Below, piece by piece: positions 11,702 through 23,179 of a stretch of 64,000 bases of DNA (position 1 is the first letter of the stretch; each line of letters starts with the position of its first letter). The notes under the pieces are model-generated. The model worked only from the letters and a program-made list of their open reading frames with translations. It was not told the origin of the DNA and did not search any database. The position numbers and the translations under genes were made by a program. Source of the DNA: Amylostereum areolatum (Eukaryota; Basidiomycota; Agaricomycetes; Russulales; Stereaceae); assembly GCA_012932865.1 (NCBI GenBank), contig SAXG01000028.1:248001-312000 (forward strand), written 5' to 3'.

Positions 11702-12347
11702 GCGTGGCAGAGTGGTGGATACCTTGGAAGGAAACGTTTTGTATGATGAGAAATGGGCATGGTGCATTTATTCTCAAGGGTGGCTGCCGATGCCCTGGAC
11801 AGGACTCATGTTTCCAAGGTTCGTTTGTGGGACGAGTTGGTCCCAGTGGTGCTCATTCCACCCTTTCTCGCTATTCCTCTTCCACGAGCCCCACATACTA
11901 CGTTGATTTATTCAGGGAACATGGAGCAAGTATGGGATATCTCCCCTCAGCTCAAACTTATATCACCTATTCAAAGGTCCGGCGATACATCTAGGCTCCA
12001 CATCGAGCCAGAGAAGTTGGGTTTAGGACGAGGACGAATGAGATGGGTGCAGTACACAGGAAAGGGAGATTCTGTGTTTATAACGTACCCTCGCTTTTAG
12101 CTGCGCACCCTTGAACGATGTCGCAAAGGTGTCAAGGAGAGTAAGAGGCTAATGATAACTTACAGGTAAGTACTTAGTGGCACACTTTCCAGCGCACATC
12201 ATGGTGTCACAGCGTGGGAAGAATCCTCCCAGGTAAGTACTACTTAAGCAGAGGTTCCACGCAACGTGTCAAACATTCTGCGCTCGTACCATCGCCCAAA
12301 CCCTCAGCCAATATATTTACCTCGCTGCTCAACGGCATTCGTTCGAT
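11702..12347. other. Intergenic region downstream of coronin
   Basis: Holds the coronin 3' flank and the promoter of the next plus-strand gene. Two copies of a short caggtaagtact motif occur near 12164 and 12229. No coding feature is supported. Confidence 0.3.
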
Positions 12348-13084
12348 ATGGATCCCGATAGTTTTGCGGAGGTGAGCAGAAGGCATTGTTCTATTCCTGT
12401 GCTAAATCCTTACTTGTCACCGCATGTGCCGTATCACAACAGCTCACGCTCTACGACCGATATGCCACCCCTACTCCATCGAGCAATCCTTCTCAGGTCT
12501 CCAACACGAACACCATCCCCTACGACCGACAGGCTACCCCTACTCCATCCAACGTTTTTCGGCCTGCAGTTCAAAACATGGACGAGCTCATTGATGCCCT
12601 CCCCATACCACCTGTGGAAGAGCTGGGGACGCCCGTATTTGCCTGGTTTGGCTTTTGCTATTCAGACGACTTCCTCGAATCATACAGTCTTGATCACTGG
12701 GACTCAGATGAATCCGAGTCCGACTCGGATTCATCTCAGTCTGACTCGGATGAGCCCGCGTCCGACTTGGATGAACCCGGATCCGAAGAGGACCACATCA
12801 ATATCTTGACCCATACCTTCAGAACTCTACTTCTCCTGCAGATGGAGATGAGGAGCATCAACCCAGATATTGGCACACTTGAACCGGCAACGGGGTTCGT
12901 AGACGCGGCAGCGATACAGGAATTTCCGTCAGTGCTGGATGGACTCTGTCCGGGCGATGGTTGTGGAATCTTCTCTCTTTGTTCAAGCTCAGAGGCGGGA
13001 TATAGACAACGTCCCACGGTTGCTCAGGTGGAAAGGCTGGAACAGATCATTGGGCTTCGACCGAGGTGGTGGAAAGCTATTTAG
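12348..13084 (+). CDS. Small acidic serine-rich protein, unknown
   Basis: Exon 1 is 12348-12371 (MDPDSFAE). An intron with GTGAGC donor and CAACAG acceptor (12372-12442) joins it in phase to exon 2, 12443-13084, giving 221 residues. After a Pro/Thr-rich N-terminus with two copies of a YDR-ATPTPS motif comes a dense run of Asp, Ser and Glu (about 12705-12795), and then a hydrophobic-rich stretch (THTFRTLLLLQMEMRS). No domain, signal peptide or membrane segment is recognised. It converges with the COG7 fragment, 184 bp apart. Confidence 0.55.
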
Positions 13085-13268
13085 AGGTCATGGATGTGCC
13101 AGTGTTATATACAAATCATTATCAAAATCTCAATGTTGGGACGATAAATGCAATGATCTTCAGCTTCAACGTTGAGGGTGCCAACGGACGCAGCTCTCCC
13201 GAGTCCTCACCTTGCATGATCCAAGCCTGGATGAACGTCATACTAAGAGCTGGAAGGCTATGAATGCG

Positions 13269-14544
13269 TCAAACAATCCACCCTCTGATCCTCGCCACCT
13301 GCGTCCACACTCCATTAGCCGGCACATCGCCTAACATCTTCCGCCCCTCTGCCTCATCTAGGGCCACGTACTCTCTCCATATCTCCAGATCCTCACTCTC
13401 GGCGTTGAGTGCGCTAACGATATTCGCAAGGTAGCTCAGATCCGACGCGAGCTGAGCTGCGCCCGGCGACGACAGCTGACGGATGCGGGGGAGAACGACG
13501 GTGGTGAGGTGGGAGAGAAGGGAGCGACCAAGGGAAGAGAGCCAGACGGTTTCGATGGCTTCAGGGGAGAACGCCGTGAGTGGCGGCGGAGGTGCGGCTT
13601 TGGGTACAACAGACTGACGACGGGCATGCATAGGCTGGGCGTGCATTTCGGCGGCGGCCTGCTCGGCAAGTGAGTCGAGCAGCTGGGCGTCGACGAAGGG
13701 AAGGGTGTCCAGGGAGAATGAGAGCACATCGTCATCTTGGTATACCTCGAAAAGACGGGGAAGGTTGAGGAGGCGTTCGGCGACGTGCTGGATGATCTCG
13801 CTGGGCGAGAGAGAGAAAGTAGGCACTTGGACCTGATTTGACGCCCCTGTGCCGGAGCGTTTTTGCTTAGGATCTGTAGGCGCCGACCAGAGCGGGGAGG
13901 AAGCGTAGTGAGGAAGATGTTTCCGTAACGGGGAAAGCATGGCGTCCTGGAGGGATGTTTGGCATATCGTGGTGAAGGAGACGATGGAGGCGCGGGACGC
14001 GCTGAACAGGGGCTTCTCCTGTGGATTCGTTATTCGTATGGACTGTCGCGCCGTGGTATCTTGGCTCGGCGGACGTGAATCTGTTTCGACGTCCTTGAGT
14101 ATATTCTGTAACTCCATGGTGTTGAGTTCGGACTGGGCCAAGAGCGTGATCTCCCCACGCGTCGTGCCAGGAATATACGGCAATCCAGGATCCTGTTGCA
14201 TGGGTCGGAAGGTCGTGGCGACCTGCAGGAGCACAGCCCGCAACTTGATTTCGAACATGGTCAAACGATCGAGGACAACGCGGAGCGCCTCAATGAGATG
14301 AAGCCACGCCTGTATATCTGACCAATCTTCCAGCGTGTAATCCAAGTCGGCGAGGTCCTCCCCCGAGCTCGATGGTGGGACCTGTCCGCGCCCTGAGGAT
14401 GATGATGAACACGCCTTCTTGGAATCGTCGATGAACGACTGGAAAAGGCTGTCCAGGGCGTGCACTAGTCTCCCGTTGCTGACCTAACTAGACCAACATG
14501 CGGCCCAAACTCTCTTCGGCGAGGCTGAAAACGTCGAGGGACGT
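13269..14544 (-). pseudogene. COG7: COG7 C-terminal half (N-terminal half missing)
   Basis: The long minus-strand frame ending at 13269 matches the C-terminal half of subunit 7 of the conserved oligomeric Golgi complex, a vesicle tether for retrograde Golgi transport: LVHALDSLFQSFIDDSKK, LPRLFEVYQDDDVLSFSLDT, SYLANIVSALNAESEDLEIW. Just upstream, FSLAEESLGRML continues the family sequence, but a TAG and a one-base offset separate it from the main frame. Before that no N-terminal 400-450 residues exist, because the divergent cytidine deaminase gene starts at 14698. The copy is therefore 5'-truncated. It is either a pseudogene, a rearranged allele or a mis-join. The assignment to COG7 is from remembered family features. 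Confidence 0.62.
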
Positions 14545-14697
14545 GCGTCAGGAAGCTTGATCTTATCGGAGCGCTTTCTGCTTCTGCCCCCCTTACCTCC
14601 CATTACCCTCTACCATCCTGCTCGGCCAAGGACTTGGATAGCTCGTCCTTGAAAAAAAACGCGAAATATCCCCACACAAATCATCGCGAAAGCAAGC

Positions 14698-15374
14698 ATG
14701 TCAGCAGAAGCGTGGACCCTACGTATCGAAGACCGGGAACGTCTCATCCAGGCCGCTAACGAAGGTATACACATCTTCCATCCCCACGCGAACACCGTAT
14801 TTACAGGTGGGGCATCCAGCTAAACAGGGCGCGTACAACCCGTATTCTAAGTTCAGGGTGGGCGCTGCACTTCTTGCTACGGACGGGAGTATCATCAAGG
14901 GGGCGAACATCGAGAACGCGTCTTATGGTGCGTGGTCATGTTCATTTTTCTGTTGACCGAGCACTGACCCTTGGGGGTTACGCTAGGCGGTACGATATGC
15001 GCGGAGAGAACGGCGTTCGTGAAGGCAGTTGTGAGTTGATTCGTCATATCGTACATTCCGGCCTCACACTCCCGCGATTCTTCAGAGCGAGGGCACACGG
15101 TCGTTCGTAGCGCTCGTCGTGACCACGTACGTTCACCTCTTCACACACCCACGTTCACCCATCTCAATCGTACCACAGCGACGTCGAAAAAGCACTTTCG
15201 CCATGCGGGATCTGTCGCCAGGTGATCCGCGAGTTTTGCGCGCTGAAGATGCCAGTGCTGCTTGTTCCCGCGGGGTACACGCCGGAGAAGGGCGGGATCT
15301 TGGAGACGACGGTGGAGGGGCTGCTGCCGCATAGCTTTGGGCCGGAGGATCTCGAGCTGCCGAGGACTGGATGA
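14698..15374 (+). CDS. Cytidine deaminase
   Basis: Five exons: 14698-14764, 14820-14927, 14987-15030, 15086-15126, 15179-15374, sum 456, giving 151 residues. It hydrolyses cytidine and deoxycytidine to uridine forms in pyrimidine salvage. The zinc site is complete: TICAERTA supplies the first Cys and the catalytic Glu, and SPCGICRQVI supplies the Cys pair. AYNPYSKFRVGAALL is the substrate-binding N-terminal signature, and ANIENASYG follows. Length fits the homotetrameric class. All introns are 50-60 bp with GT..AG ends. The acceptor of intron 1 was chosen (CCAG at 14816-14819) because it alone yields the family sequence. The gene lies head to head with the truncated COG7. Confidence 0.93.
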
Positions 15375-15569
15375 GCGCACGCCCTGTACAAGTGTATTGT
15401 ACGGTAAGTATTCTGTTCGACATCCCAGCCCGACGGAAAGGCTAACACGGATCGCAGACGAACGAGGAGCAGGAAGAAGTGGCTTTATTATACAAATGTC
15501 AAATGTACATGCTGTATTGTACCGGTTGTGAATCTGTACACGCCAAACCAGCCCGTCTTCTTGGGAAAC

Positions 15570-16378
15570 CTAGTCGCCGTCCTCCTTGTCCTCCCGCGCC
15601 CGCAATTTCGTCTCCTCGTGCGCCTGCACCCGCTCTCGTATCGAGCGTCTTCGTTCGCGCCCGTACTCGCGAGCTTCACGCCGCGCCTGGGCAAGGTTCT
15701 CTGATGCGGTGAGGTGTCGGTGATCGGTGACGGTGCCCATGGTCCACAGTCCGGGCGCGAAGCCGACGATGAGAGACTGCACCACCACATATCAGTGTCA
15801 GTCATCACACCACATGGAAGTGAAGATAATGCGCACCACAAGCCCGACCCCCATGAGAACCCTGTCTTTCCATAGATCGTCCGCCTCTGTATTGAGCGTC
15901 GCCTCGGCCGGACGCGGATGCCGTCGACGATACTCCTGTCTGCGCGCATGCTGCTGCCGTCGTCGTTCGACTTCCTCCCAATACGGGTCAGAGGTCCCGA
16001 ACGCAGTGCTCATGGGCGACCGTCCAGAGAGCTTCTCATAGGCTGCGGTTATGGCCTGAAAGCGCGCGTGCCGGACTTCGGGCGGTACGTCGCGGCATAA
16101 GGGCGAGTCGGGGTGGTGTCTACGGACGAGGTCGTAGTCTGCAGACATGCAAGCGAAGGTCAGACGTCATTCGACGAGTAGAAAGAACTGGCGCACAGCG
16201 AGCTTTGACATCCGCCTTGGGTGCCCCTGGAGAGAGATGGAATATTTGGTGCGCGGTTGGGTTCGGGTGTGTTCGGAAAAGGATAGGACTGGCTGGTGGT
16301 CGATGCGAGACGGGCGTGGATGAGAACTTGAAGGGGTAGAGGAAGAAGGGAAATCCTTTGTGTGAGAATTGTGTTCAT
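15570..16378 (-). CDS. J-domain (DnaJ-like) protein, probably mitochondrial and membrane-anchored
   Basis: Three exons: 16378-16197, 16138-15837, 15776-15570. The N-terminus (MNTILTQRISLLPLPLQVL) is rich in Arg/Ser/Leu and fits a mitochondrial presequence. A J domain follows: IFHLSPGAPKADVKAR, YYDLVRRHHPDSP with the HPD motif, and ARFQAITAAYEKLSG. J domains stimulate Hsp70 ATPase. Downstream, VLMGVGLVSLIVGFAPGLW, split by intron 2, is a probable membrane segment, and an Arg/Glu-rich helix ends the protein. Exons sum to 691, one over a multiple of 3; the extra base appears to be in the GGG/CCC run at about 16258-16263. It diverges from RPB7. Confidence 0.78.
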
Positions 16379-16633
16379 GGCTGCTCACCGCAGTCCTTCT
16401 TCGTCGTCGTCGTCGTTGGACGCGCTGCTTAGTCTGCTCCTCGCTGCTCTGTCTCATAGACGGCACTTTGACGATAAGATAAGCAGGATCTTATCTTAGC
16501 GCTGGGGATCGTCGCGTCGCCGCCGCCGTTCGGAATTCGCGCTCGCCGTCTTGTCCATCGTCCACCTCGCGGTCCTCGCCCTTTTCCCTCTGCCGCTTCT
16601 TGGCCCGTCAAAAGAGGGAGGAACCTTTGGGTC
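16379..16633. promoter_or_regulatory. Divergent promoter interval, J-domain gene / RPB7
   Basis: 255 bp between two outward-facing starts. A tcttatc / aagataag pair at about 16473-16500 forms a short inverted GATA-like motif. The role is inferred from position only. Confidence 0.4.
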
Positions 16634-17445
16634 ATGTTCTTCATCGTGAGCACCTCGTCTCCCTCACCGTCCACTCACTCACCGTCGCTCGCAACAGAAA
16701 GAATTGACGCACACGATCCTCCTGCATCCCTCCTACTTCGGCCCGCGGATGCTGCAATTCCTCGAATCAAAACTCTACGCGGACGTCGAGGGAACATGCT
16801 CCGGACAGTTTGGGTACATTATTGCCGTGGTGTCCATCTCGGACATCGGGAAGGGCATGGTGCTCAGTGGGAGCGGGCAGGCAGAGTTCGTCACGCGGTA
16901 TCGCGCGATCGTGTTCAAGCCGTTCAAGGGCGAGGTCGTCGACGGCATCGTGAGCAATGTAACCAGGGTGCGTGGCGCATTCATTGTCGCCTCCAGCGAA
17001 CTGTGGGGAAGAAACGCTGATAACTTATGGGATAGATGGGGTTCTTCGCGGACGTGGGGCCTCTGTCGGTATTTGTGTCGTCCCAGGTGCGCGTCGTCCT
17101 AGCATTCTATTAGCATATCCTCTTGACGCACCGTAGCTCATACATCCAGACTTGAAATTCGACCATAACGCAAATCCGCCCGCGTTCACGTCCGAAGACC
17201 AAGTACGTCGCGTCATCCCATTCGTGCCGGTTTATATCGCTCAGCACCACCCCCGCATCTTCTTCCCCTCTCGTAGATCATTGAAAAGGGAACGAAGGTC
17301 CGACTAAAGATTGTTGGGACGCGCGTGGACGCCACAGAGATTGTACGCATGCACTTCCTTTCCGTCTGCGCCGATGCTGACGCCGTGATGTGTGCAGTTT
17401 GCTATCGGGACCATCAAGGAAGACCATCTGGGGGTGATCGAGTAG
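16634..17445 (+). CDS. RPB7: RNA polymerase II subunit Rpb7
   Basis: Six exons: 16634-16645, 16698-16967, 17036-17086, 17137-17202, 17277-17342, 17398-17445. They sum to 513, giving 170 residues, the size of yeast and human Rpb7. The first exon encodes only MFFI. Family segments are intact: [87 protein letters not shown]. Rpb7 pairs with Rpb4 to form the stalk of RNA polymerase II. The N-terminal half is the RNP-like tip domain and the C-terminal half an OB/S1 fold. No frame defect, in contrast to its J-domain neighbour. Confidence 0.95.
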
Positions 17446-17923
17446 ACTTTATCGGGTGCTTCTCTCTGTTGTCGAAGTCGATGTCTGCTTTTCATGTATT
17501 GTAGGTCTTGTTATTACTACATCACCCATTTCGAACACCCACGGAGAGAAGGTAGTGCGGTAGAGGCGAAACAGAACATCACGAGAGGTAAAGTGGAGGT
17601 TTCGTATTGACTGCCTTGTGGGAATTCGAGAGGGTCGAGATGTGCAGGAAATTCAACGCGAGGAGTTCAACGTTCGACGTTTAAGGACGACTTGGTAAGT
17701 AGTGACCGAAGTCAGTGTTGCCCTTACCCTAGAGCGAGACTCAGACAGCAGTATCCAGTGAGGGAATGAAGTCCAGTTTCATAGCATGCGATAACAGTAG
17801 GTACAGAGAGTAAAACGGACGTAAGTAAGTAAGTACAGACAGTAAAAAGACATCAAAGCAAGAGCAAGGACAAAGTCCGGAGTATAACACAATTATAGTG
17901 GAACATACACAGAAGGAAGTCCA
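17446..17923. other. Convergent 3' flank of RPB7 and FunK1
   Basis: No gene. A short purine-rich direct repeat (gtaagtaagtaagtac, and cagagagtaaaac / cagacagtaaaaag) lies around 17800-17850. Confidence 0.35.
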
Positions 17924-20491
17924 TTACGCCTTGGGCTGTTGACTCTCCTCAACCGATCTCAGCGCCTGCGACACAGATGAATGTTCCGATTGCCTCCTGG
18001 CCTTCGAAATGCGCCCGCCCTGCTCTTGGGCCGATCTGCGTTTCCCGCTGTTATTGTTGGTGGCCGTGGGACCGAGCTGCGTTGGGAGCTCTTTCGGTGG
18101 CAGCTGGTCAACCGCACCGTCATTCTCTGGCCAGCCGTCGACCTCGAGATGCGCCTTGAAGACCTTTATGAATTCATCGGCCGTGTCCAGGATACGCAAG
18201 CCTGCCTCCAAGTCATGCCGAGCTGTCTTGCGCACCGATGAAAGAGTGATATAATAGTAGTAGAACAAGTCGCGGAGCGCGTTCATCAGGGCAACCAGCT
18301 GCGGTGGCAGCGTGGACGCGATCAGAGCCTCCTCCGTGAAGTAAGACCCTCCGCGGAGGTAGTCTGCCTTCTGTTCACCTCCTTCAGATTGGCCGTCCAC
18401 CACGATATGGTTATCGAAGATTAGTTCGAGATTTCGCGCGAGTTTGACGGTGGGGAATCCTGCGGGACGGTAGCGAAGGACGTGGTGGGTGAGGACGTGA
18501 ACGATAGACTCGAGGTCGTCACGGAGGAGGTGCTTTCTCGAGAAAGGCTTCATCAGAAGTTCGGCCGATATGTACTGCCACGTTCCCTACAAAGTCAAGG
18601 ATGAGGAAGCTTGCGATGTGAAGAAGGTAAAAGGAAAACGTACAGTTCTCCACTGCCGACGCGGCTCTTGGGGGGCATTCATATCCAAGCACAGATCCCA
18701 ATCAATTAGTATCCCTCGACCGTCTTCATCGATCAGGATATTGCTCGCGCTGAGATCCCGCTGCAAGACGCCGAGCTTATACGCGGCCGTGTGGCCTGCG
18801 AAATGCGAACGAAAGCCAAAGTCAGAGACGACAAAGGAAAAGATAGCAGATGGGCGTACATAGGAGTACGTCAAAGAGAACTTGGCAGAGCTGCTTCGTG
18901 GACCTGAACGTGTTGAGTTTCCGTCCGACCTTGCCCAGCACGATCCGGTGGTGCACATGCTCCACGAGCTCTACCGTCTCGCAAGCCCAGGTGCATTTCG
19001 CGTAGTCTTGCGTCACCGTGCGCTGAACGGACGGGAAGTCCGTGGGGGGCACTTTGGCGGGTTCTTCCCCTGGCTTGGGCGCAGGCTTGGGAGGCTCAGG
19101 ACGCAAAGAGTCGGGGGAAGGCACCGGAAGAGGCTCCATGTCCGTCATGGGGATGTCTCCGCCGTAGCGGAAATCGGGAAGATGAGTGACTTTCGGGTCC
19201 TTCTGCAGGCGGGCGTAGATGTCGCCCTCCTTCGACATCCCGGGCACTGCGATGCGCCAGGTGTCCTTCAAGTACACGATCTTCTCCGTCTCGGCATCCA
19301 CGCCGACGTATCCAAAGGTCGAGCGTCCTTCGAGCGTCCAGGCGCGCGTTTGGGGGCGCCCTGCGATCACAGCATGCACGTCCCCGCCCCGGTCCCACAC
19401 GAGGAACTTCGAGAACGCCTCGTCCTTGGCCGGGAGGGGGATGTCGCGGCCGTCCTTTTCCGCCTGGTTGAAGACGCGCCGGACCATCTCGCTCTCGGCG
19501 GGGGATGCGGGGGAGACCGTGGTGTCGAAGCCGCGCTGGGCCCGGGACATGTGGCTGAACCGCCAGAGAAACTCCTCCATCAGTCCACTCGACGTCCAGT
19601 CGAACTTCTCCGAGGCGATCGCGCCGGCACGGTCCCAGCGCACAAATCGAGCAGTCTTGCCCATCACGACGACCGAGAAGCAGAACACCCGCGGAATGCT
19701 CTCGAACATGGCGAGCGCGTACGAAACCGTCTGGCCACGTGCATGGACCGCTTCGTTGGTCCAGTGTTGCAGGTCGCGGCCCTCCCGGTGGGCGTGGTTC
19801 TTGGGATCGACATATGGGTCCTGACCGGTCGGTTTGAATTCGAACAGCAATTGAAGGAGCCGGAAGAAGCTGTTGAGGAGGGGGTTTTCGTCTTTGTCGC
19901 CCTCAGCGTCGGGATCAGGGGTAGAAGCAGCCGGGGATAGAGCGGCGGTGGGTGGGGTGCCCACGGGGGAAGCTCCTGCTGGGAGGGCGTCGGCTGGCGA
20001 AGCGGCGGTCGGGACAGGGGACGCGGAGGCAGGGGACGCGGAGGCTGGGGATGCGGCGGCTGGGGATGCGGAGGCTGGGGGAATGTCGGCCTCGTCAAAG
20101 CACGACACGTCCGGTTTGCGATATATTCCGCTGGTGCTTCTCCCGCCTCTTGTTGTGGTGTTCCTCAACCCCATCCCGGGACAGAAGGGGCTGAAAGCCT
20201 CGATCTGAGGTGAAATGCGGTCAGACAGGCGTAAGAAAATTCCAGACAACGACGACGTACAAATGAGTCCTCGGATGTTCCTCCTGTGAACGCGATGTGT
20301 CCTGGACGTGGTGTCGGAGCCTCGGCGAGGAAGGTGGTGAGGAAGAGCTCGGGGTTCATCGGCCCCACGAAGTGGCCGTCCATGTCTACACTGAGCTTCG
20401 GATAGTGTTCTTCGGCGTTGAGTTTGCTTCGAACGGCGTGCTCTTGGATTTGAGCTGGCTTAGCGCGGGCTGGGGTGCTGTGATGCGACAT
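17924..20491 (-). CDS. FunK1 fungal-type protein kinase 1, intact
   Basis: Four exons: 20491-20261, 20204-18860, 18795-18644, 18586-17924, sum 2391, giving 796 residues in one consistent frame. The N-terminus has VDMDGHFVGPM. An Ala/Ser/Pro repeat tract (about 20090-19960) is followed by the FunK1 core: ARGQTVSYALAMFESIPRVF, VRWDRAGAIASEKFDW, FGYVGVDAETEKIVYLKDTW. The catalytic loop reads LQRDLSASNILID, with Gln replacing the His of HRD, and the DFG-like strand is ILIDWDLC. GTWQYISAELL and LRDDLESIVHVLTHHVLRYR lead to a basic Ser-rich tail. The catalytic Asp and the metal Asp and Asn are kept, so activity is possible. Targets are unknown. It is a tandem paralogue of the gene at 25594-23180. 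Confidence 0.88.
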
Positions 20492-20584
20492 GACGAGCGG
20501 ATGAGGGAGTGAGTTGGGAGTGAGCGTCGGTTGGCGGGGGGAAACGAAGTGGGGGTCCTTACCGAGAAAATAATCGATTTATAT

Positions 20585-20860
20585 AGTTGCGATGGTCCGG
20601 AGAAAAATTTGGGCTATCTCTGTGAAAGATGAAATGCGGAATGCGAAATGCGGCGGTGAGAGTCAAGAGCGAGGTGAAGTGAGTCCGCGTCGCGTTCAAC
20701 TTGGATTGTGTTCCGCCCAACTAGGCAATATGTGACTGCCGCGTGGTGTCACATCACCCGCAACTTGGTTCGACGCCTTGCTCCCGTTCCTGATTTTCGC
20801 CAAAGCACAGCGCATATCCGCCCCGTGGAACTAAAACCAGCAGGACAATAAGCAACTGCG
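20585..20860 (-). promoter_or_regulatory. Conserved promoter region of FunK1 gene 1
   Basis: This stretch upstream of the start at 20491 matches the region upstream of FunK1 gene 2 (25745-25975). Shared parts are a threefold aaatgcgg/gaatgcg motif, a ggcggtgagagtcaagag block, tgtcacatcac, and cttggttcgacg. The match outside coding sequence shows that the duplication carried the promoter with it. Confidence 0.6.
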
Positions 20861-21531
20861 CTTTATTATCCCTTTCACGCACCCGCATCGGTTCACAGCT
20901 CCGGTGAGCTTCCGGGTAGCGCGAGCCTGCCGCGGGGGCAACTCTTGACTCTGGAGCTTGCTTGGAGCTCCCCGGGCCCCCCGCCGTGCTTAAGTCCCCT
21001 GTCCCTCAGATCGCCTACAGATAAAGTACGTTATCCACTTGATATATGCAGCTTGTATTTTTCTGAATCCGAACCGTAGGAAGGACTCTCTTGGAACTCT
21101 CAAGGGTTTTCAGCATTTCGACCCCCGCAGCGGCACGACGATCTGGTACGTCCAAAAGAAGTATGCAAGTGCATCGGCGTGGTATCCCTTTCAGAGCGTA
21201 ACTACTATCGCAGATTATCGATTAACGGATGAGCGCGAACATGGCTCTTTGTGGCTTTACAGACTCGTTTCATGTCTCGCGAGCGATCGAACGCGGTTGA
21301 AAAGGACCTCACGAGATCAGTGGGCTGGCACGGTTAATTAATCGGCGACGACGACGATGAGACCTCATGCGGTGACGATAGACGGCGTTTTGTGCGATAC
21401 AATCCGTCAACGACGGTTCGGTATCGAATTACAAGTGATGAAGTACAGAGAATAGAAGCGACAAACGGAGGAAGACTGAACAGCCAAAACAGTCCAAACC
21501 ACAACGGCGCCGAACGTTTAGTAGGGAAATG
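20861..21531. other. Intergenic, no gene seen
   Basis: Holds the remote upstream region of FunK1 gene 1 and the 3' flank of the truncated FunK1 copy. No coding, RNA or repeat structure is recognised. Confidence 0.3.
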
Positions 21532-22281
21532 TCAGTAATCAAAGCGCCATACAAACCGGCGTCCCGTTGTCTTTGTAGGGTCGAACGATCGCAACTGGTC
21601 GTCTGCGCCGTCGTCCTCTGGCCAGCCGTCGAGCTTGAGATGGGCCTCGAAAATGGCTGTGACTTCATCCGCCGTGTCCAAAACACGTAAGCCCTTCTCC
21701 ACAATGGATGTAGGAATCCTCATCATCCTGAGCACTGCGTTACTTGTGTAAGTGAAGAAGAAGAGATAGCGGAGCGCGTTCATCAAAGCGACCAGTTGCG
21801 AAGGCAACGTTGAGTCGATCAGAGCCGTCGGAGTGAAGTATGATCCCCCACGAAGATAGTCTGCCTTCCATTCCCCTCCGGAATATTGGCCATCCACTAC
21901 GATGTGCTGGTTAAAGATATGGTGGAGATGGTGTGCAAGTGCGGCCGAGGGGAATCCGGCTGGACGGTAACGAAGAACATGGTAGACGAGGACATAGACG
22001 AAAGACTCGATGTCGTCGCGGAGGAGGCCCCGGAGGAAAATTGAGGGTTCCATAAGCCGTTCGGCGGATGTGAATTCCAAGGCTTGCTGTGTTAGTAGGG
22101 ATAAGTAAGATACATTGGAACAGTGAGATGTGCATGATAAACTGACGTTTCTCCATTTGCGACATGGTGACGCAGGTAGACGCGCAACGTGCGGATCCCA
22201 GTCTATGAGCACCCCCCTACGAATGTTATCCTTCCCGACGGCAATGTTGCCCGCGTCGGTGTCTAGTTGAGTAGCAATCAC
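21532..22281 (-). pseudogene. 5'-truncated FunK1 kinase copy
   Basis: Begins at DTDAGNIAVGKDNIRRGVLIDWD, the end of the catalytic loop and the DFG-like strand, then has EFTSAERLM, LRDDIESFVYVLVYHVLRYRP, and KADYLRGGSYFTPTALIDST. It ends with GWPEDDGADDQL. The N-lobe and catalytic Asp are missing. A likely intron remains between the WRN segment and ALEFTSAERL (about 22145-22080). It is closely related to the two intact neighbours that flank it, so the cluster probably arose by tandem duplication with later loss in this copy. Confidence 0.7.
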
Positions 22282-23179
22282 ATCAGCTTACACTGATGCG
22301 GCGCCGAGTGGAAACTGGGAAGGGAGAGACTCACGATCTTGTATCCCGGGGGTTAGGTTCTCGGGACCTAGACGTCCAGTAGTGGAAGGAACATGCGACT
22401 CGAGGTTGCGAGACAGCCCTAGAGACTCGCTGTCTACGTCTCGTCTGTGGTAAATTGCACTATTCAAGGACATGCTGCGTTAGCTCTGATTGCTAAATAC
22501 GCCGTGTGGGTTAGCGAGGAGCTTGTTGCGAGTGTGATGCAGTCGAATGTGGTAGAGGTGAGCAAGGACCGGCCCGTCTGCGGGACCGTTACTTACATTG
22601 TTCGATATTCGGCATGACGGCCGGGACATGCCGGCCGCGCGGTACATATTGTTTTGAAGTCGTCAATTCAACTTGTCTCAACAGGAAGTATAAGCGTTTC
22701 CATGAATCCGTTTGTGTACTGCATGACTTGTCTCGTCAGTAGTGTTACTACAGACTGGTTACAGGTCTACTACTTCATGGCACACCCTCTTCGCCGACCG
22801 GTTCTCGTGCAACTCACGAGTCACTAGTAATACTTACTTTCGTTGATGACTTACGATCAGGCTCCATTTGCAGGTGACGGTAGCACGATGATCGACGGGT
22901 GGCAGATCCAGTCCATAGACATGTCCCTTTCATCTTTCCCAGCGGCGGCGCCGATGTCTACATTTCAGTGCGACGGTCGAAAGCTGGCCATGCCGCGCGG
23001 TCAACACATGAAAATCAAAGTTCGATACAATTTACAGTACAGTACACATGCATAGCGATGTTAATACAGAGAGCTAGAGCGGAAGATTGCAAGGCGGAGT
23101 GAAGGAAACGTAAGTGTGGGATACATATTATAACACAATTCTAGAAGTAGGTATGCGCAAACAGGACCACGGTAGCACA
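22282..23179. other. Intergenic, no gene seen
   Basis: Between the truncated FunK1 copy and the 3' end of FunK1 gene 2. Only short shadow frames are present; no motif, tRNA or repeat is recognised. Confidence 0.35.

Noticed and set aside
11049..11777. Long minus-strand frame, 242 residues, Gly/Ala-rich
   Set aside because: Antisense shadow of the coronin Pro/Ser/Ala linker and coiled coil.
18882..19940. 352-residue plus-strand frame
   Set aside because: Antisense of the FunK1 core exon, which has conserved kinase motifs and correct introns.
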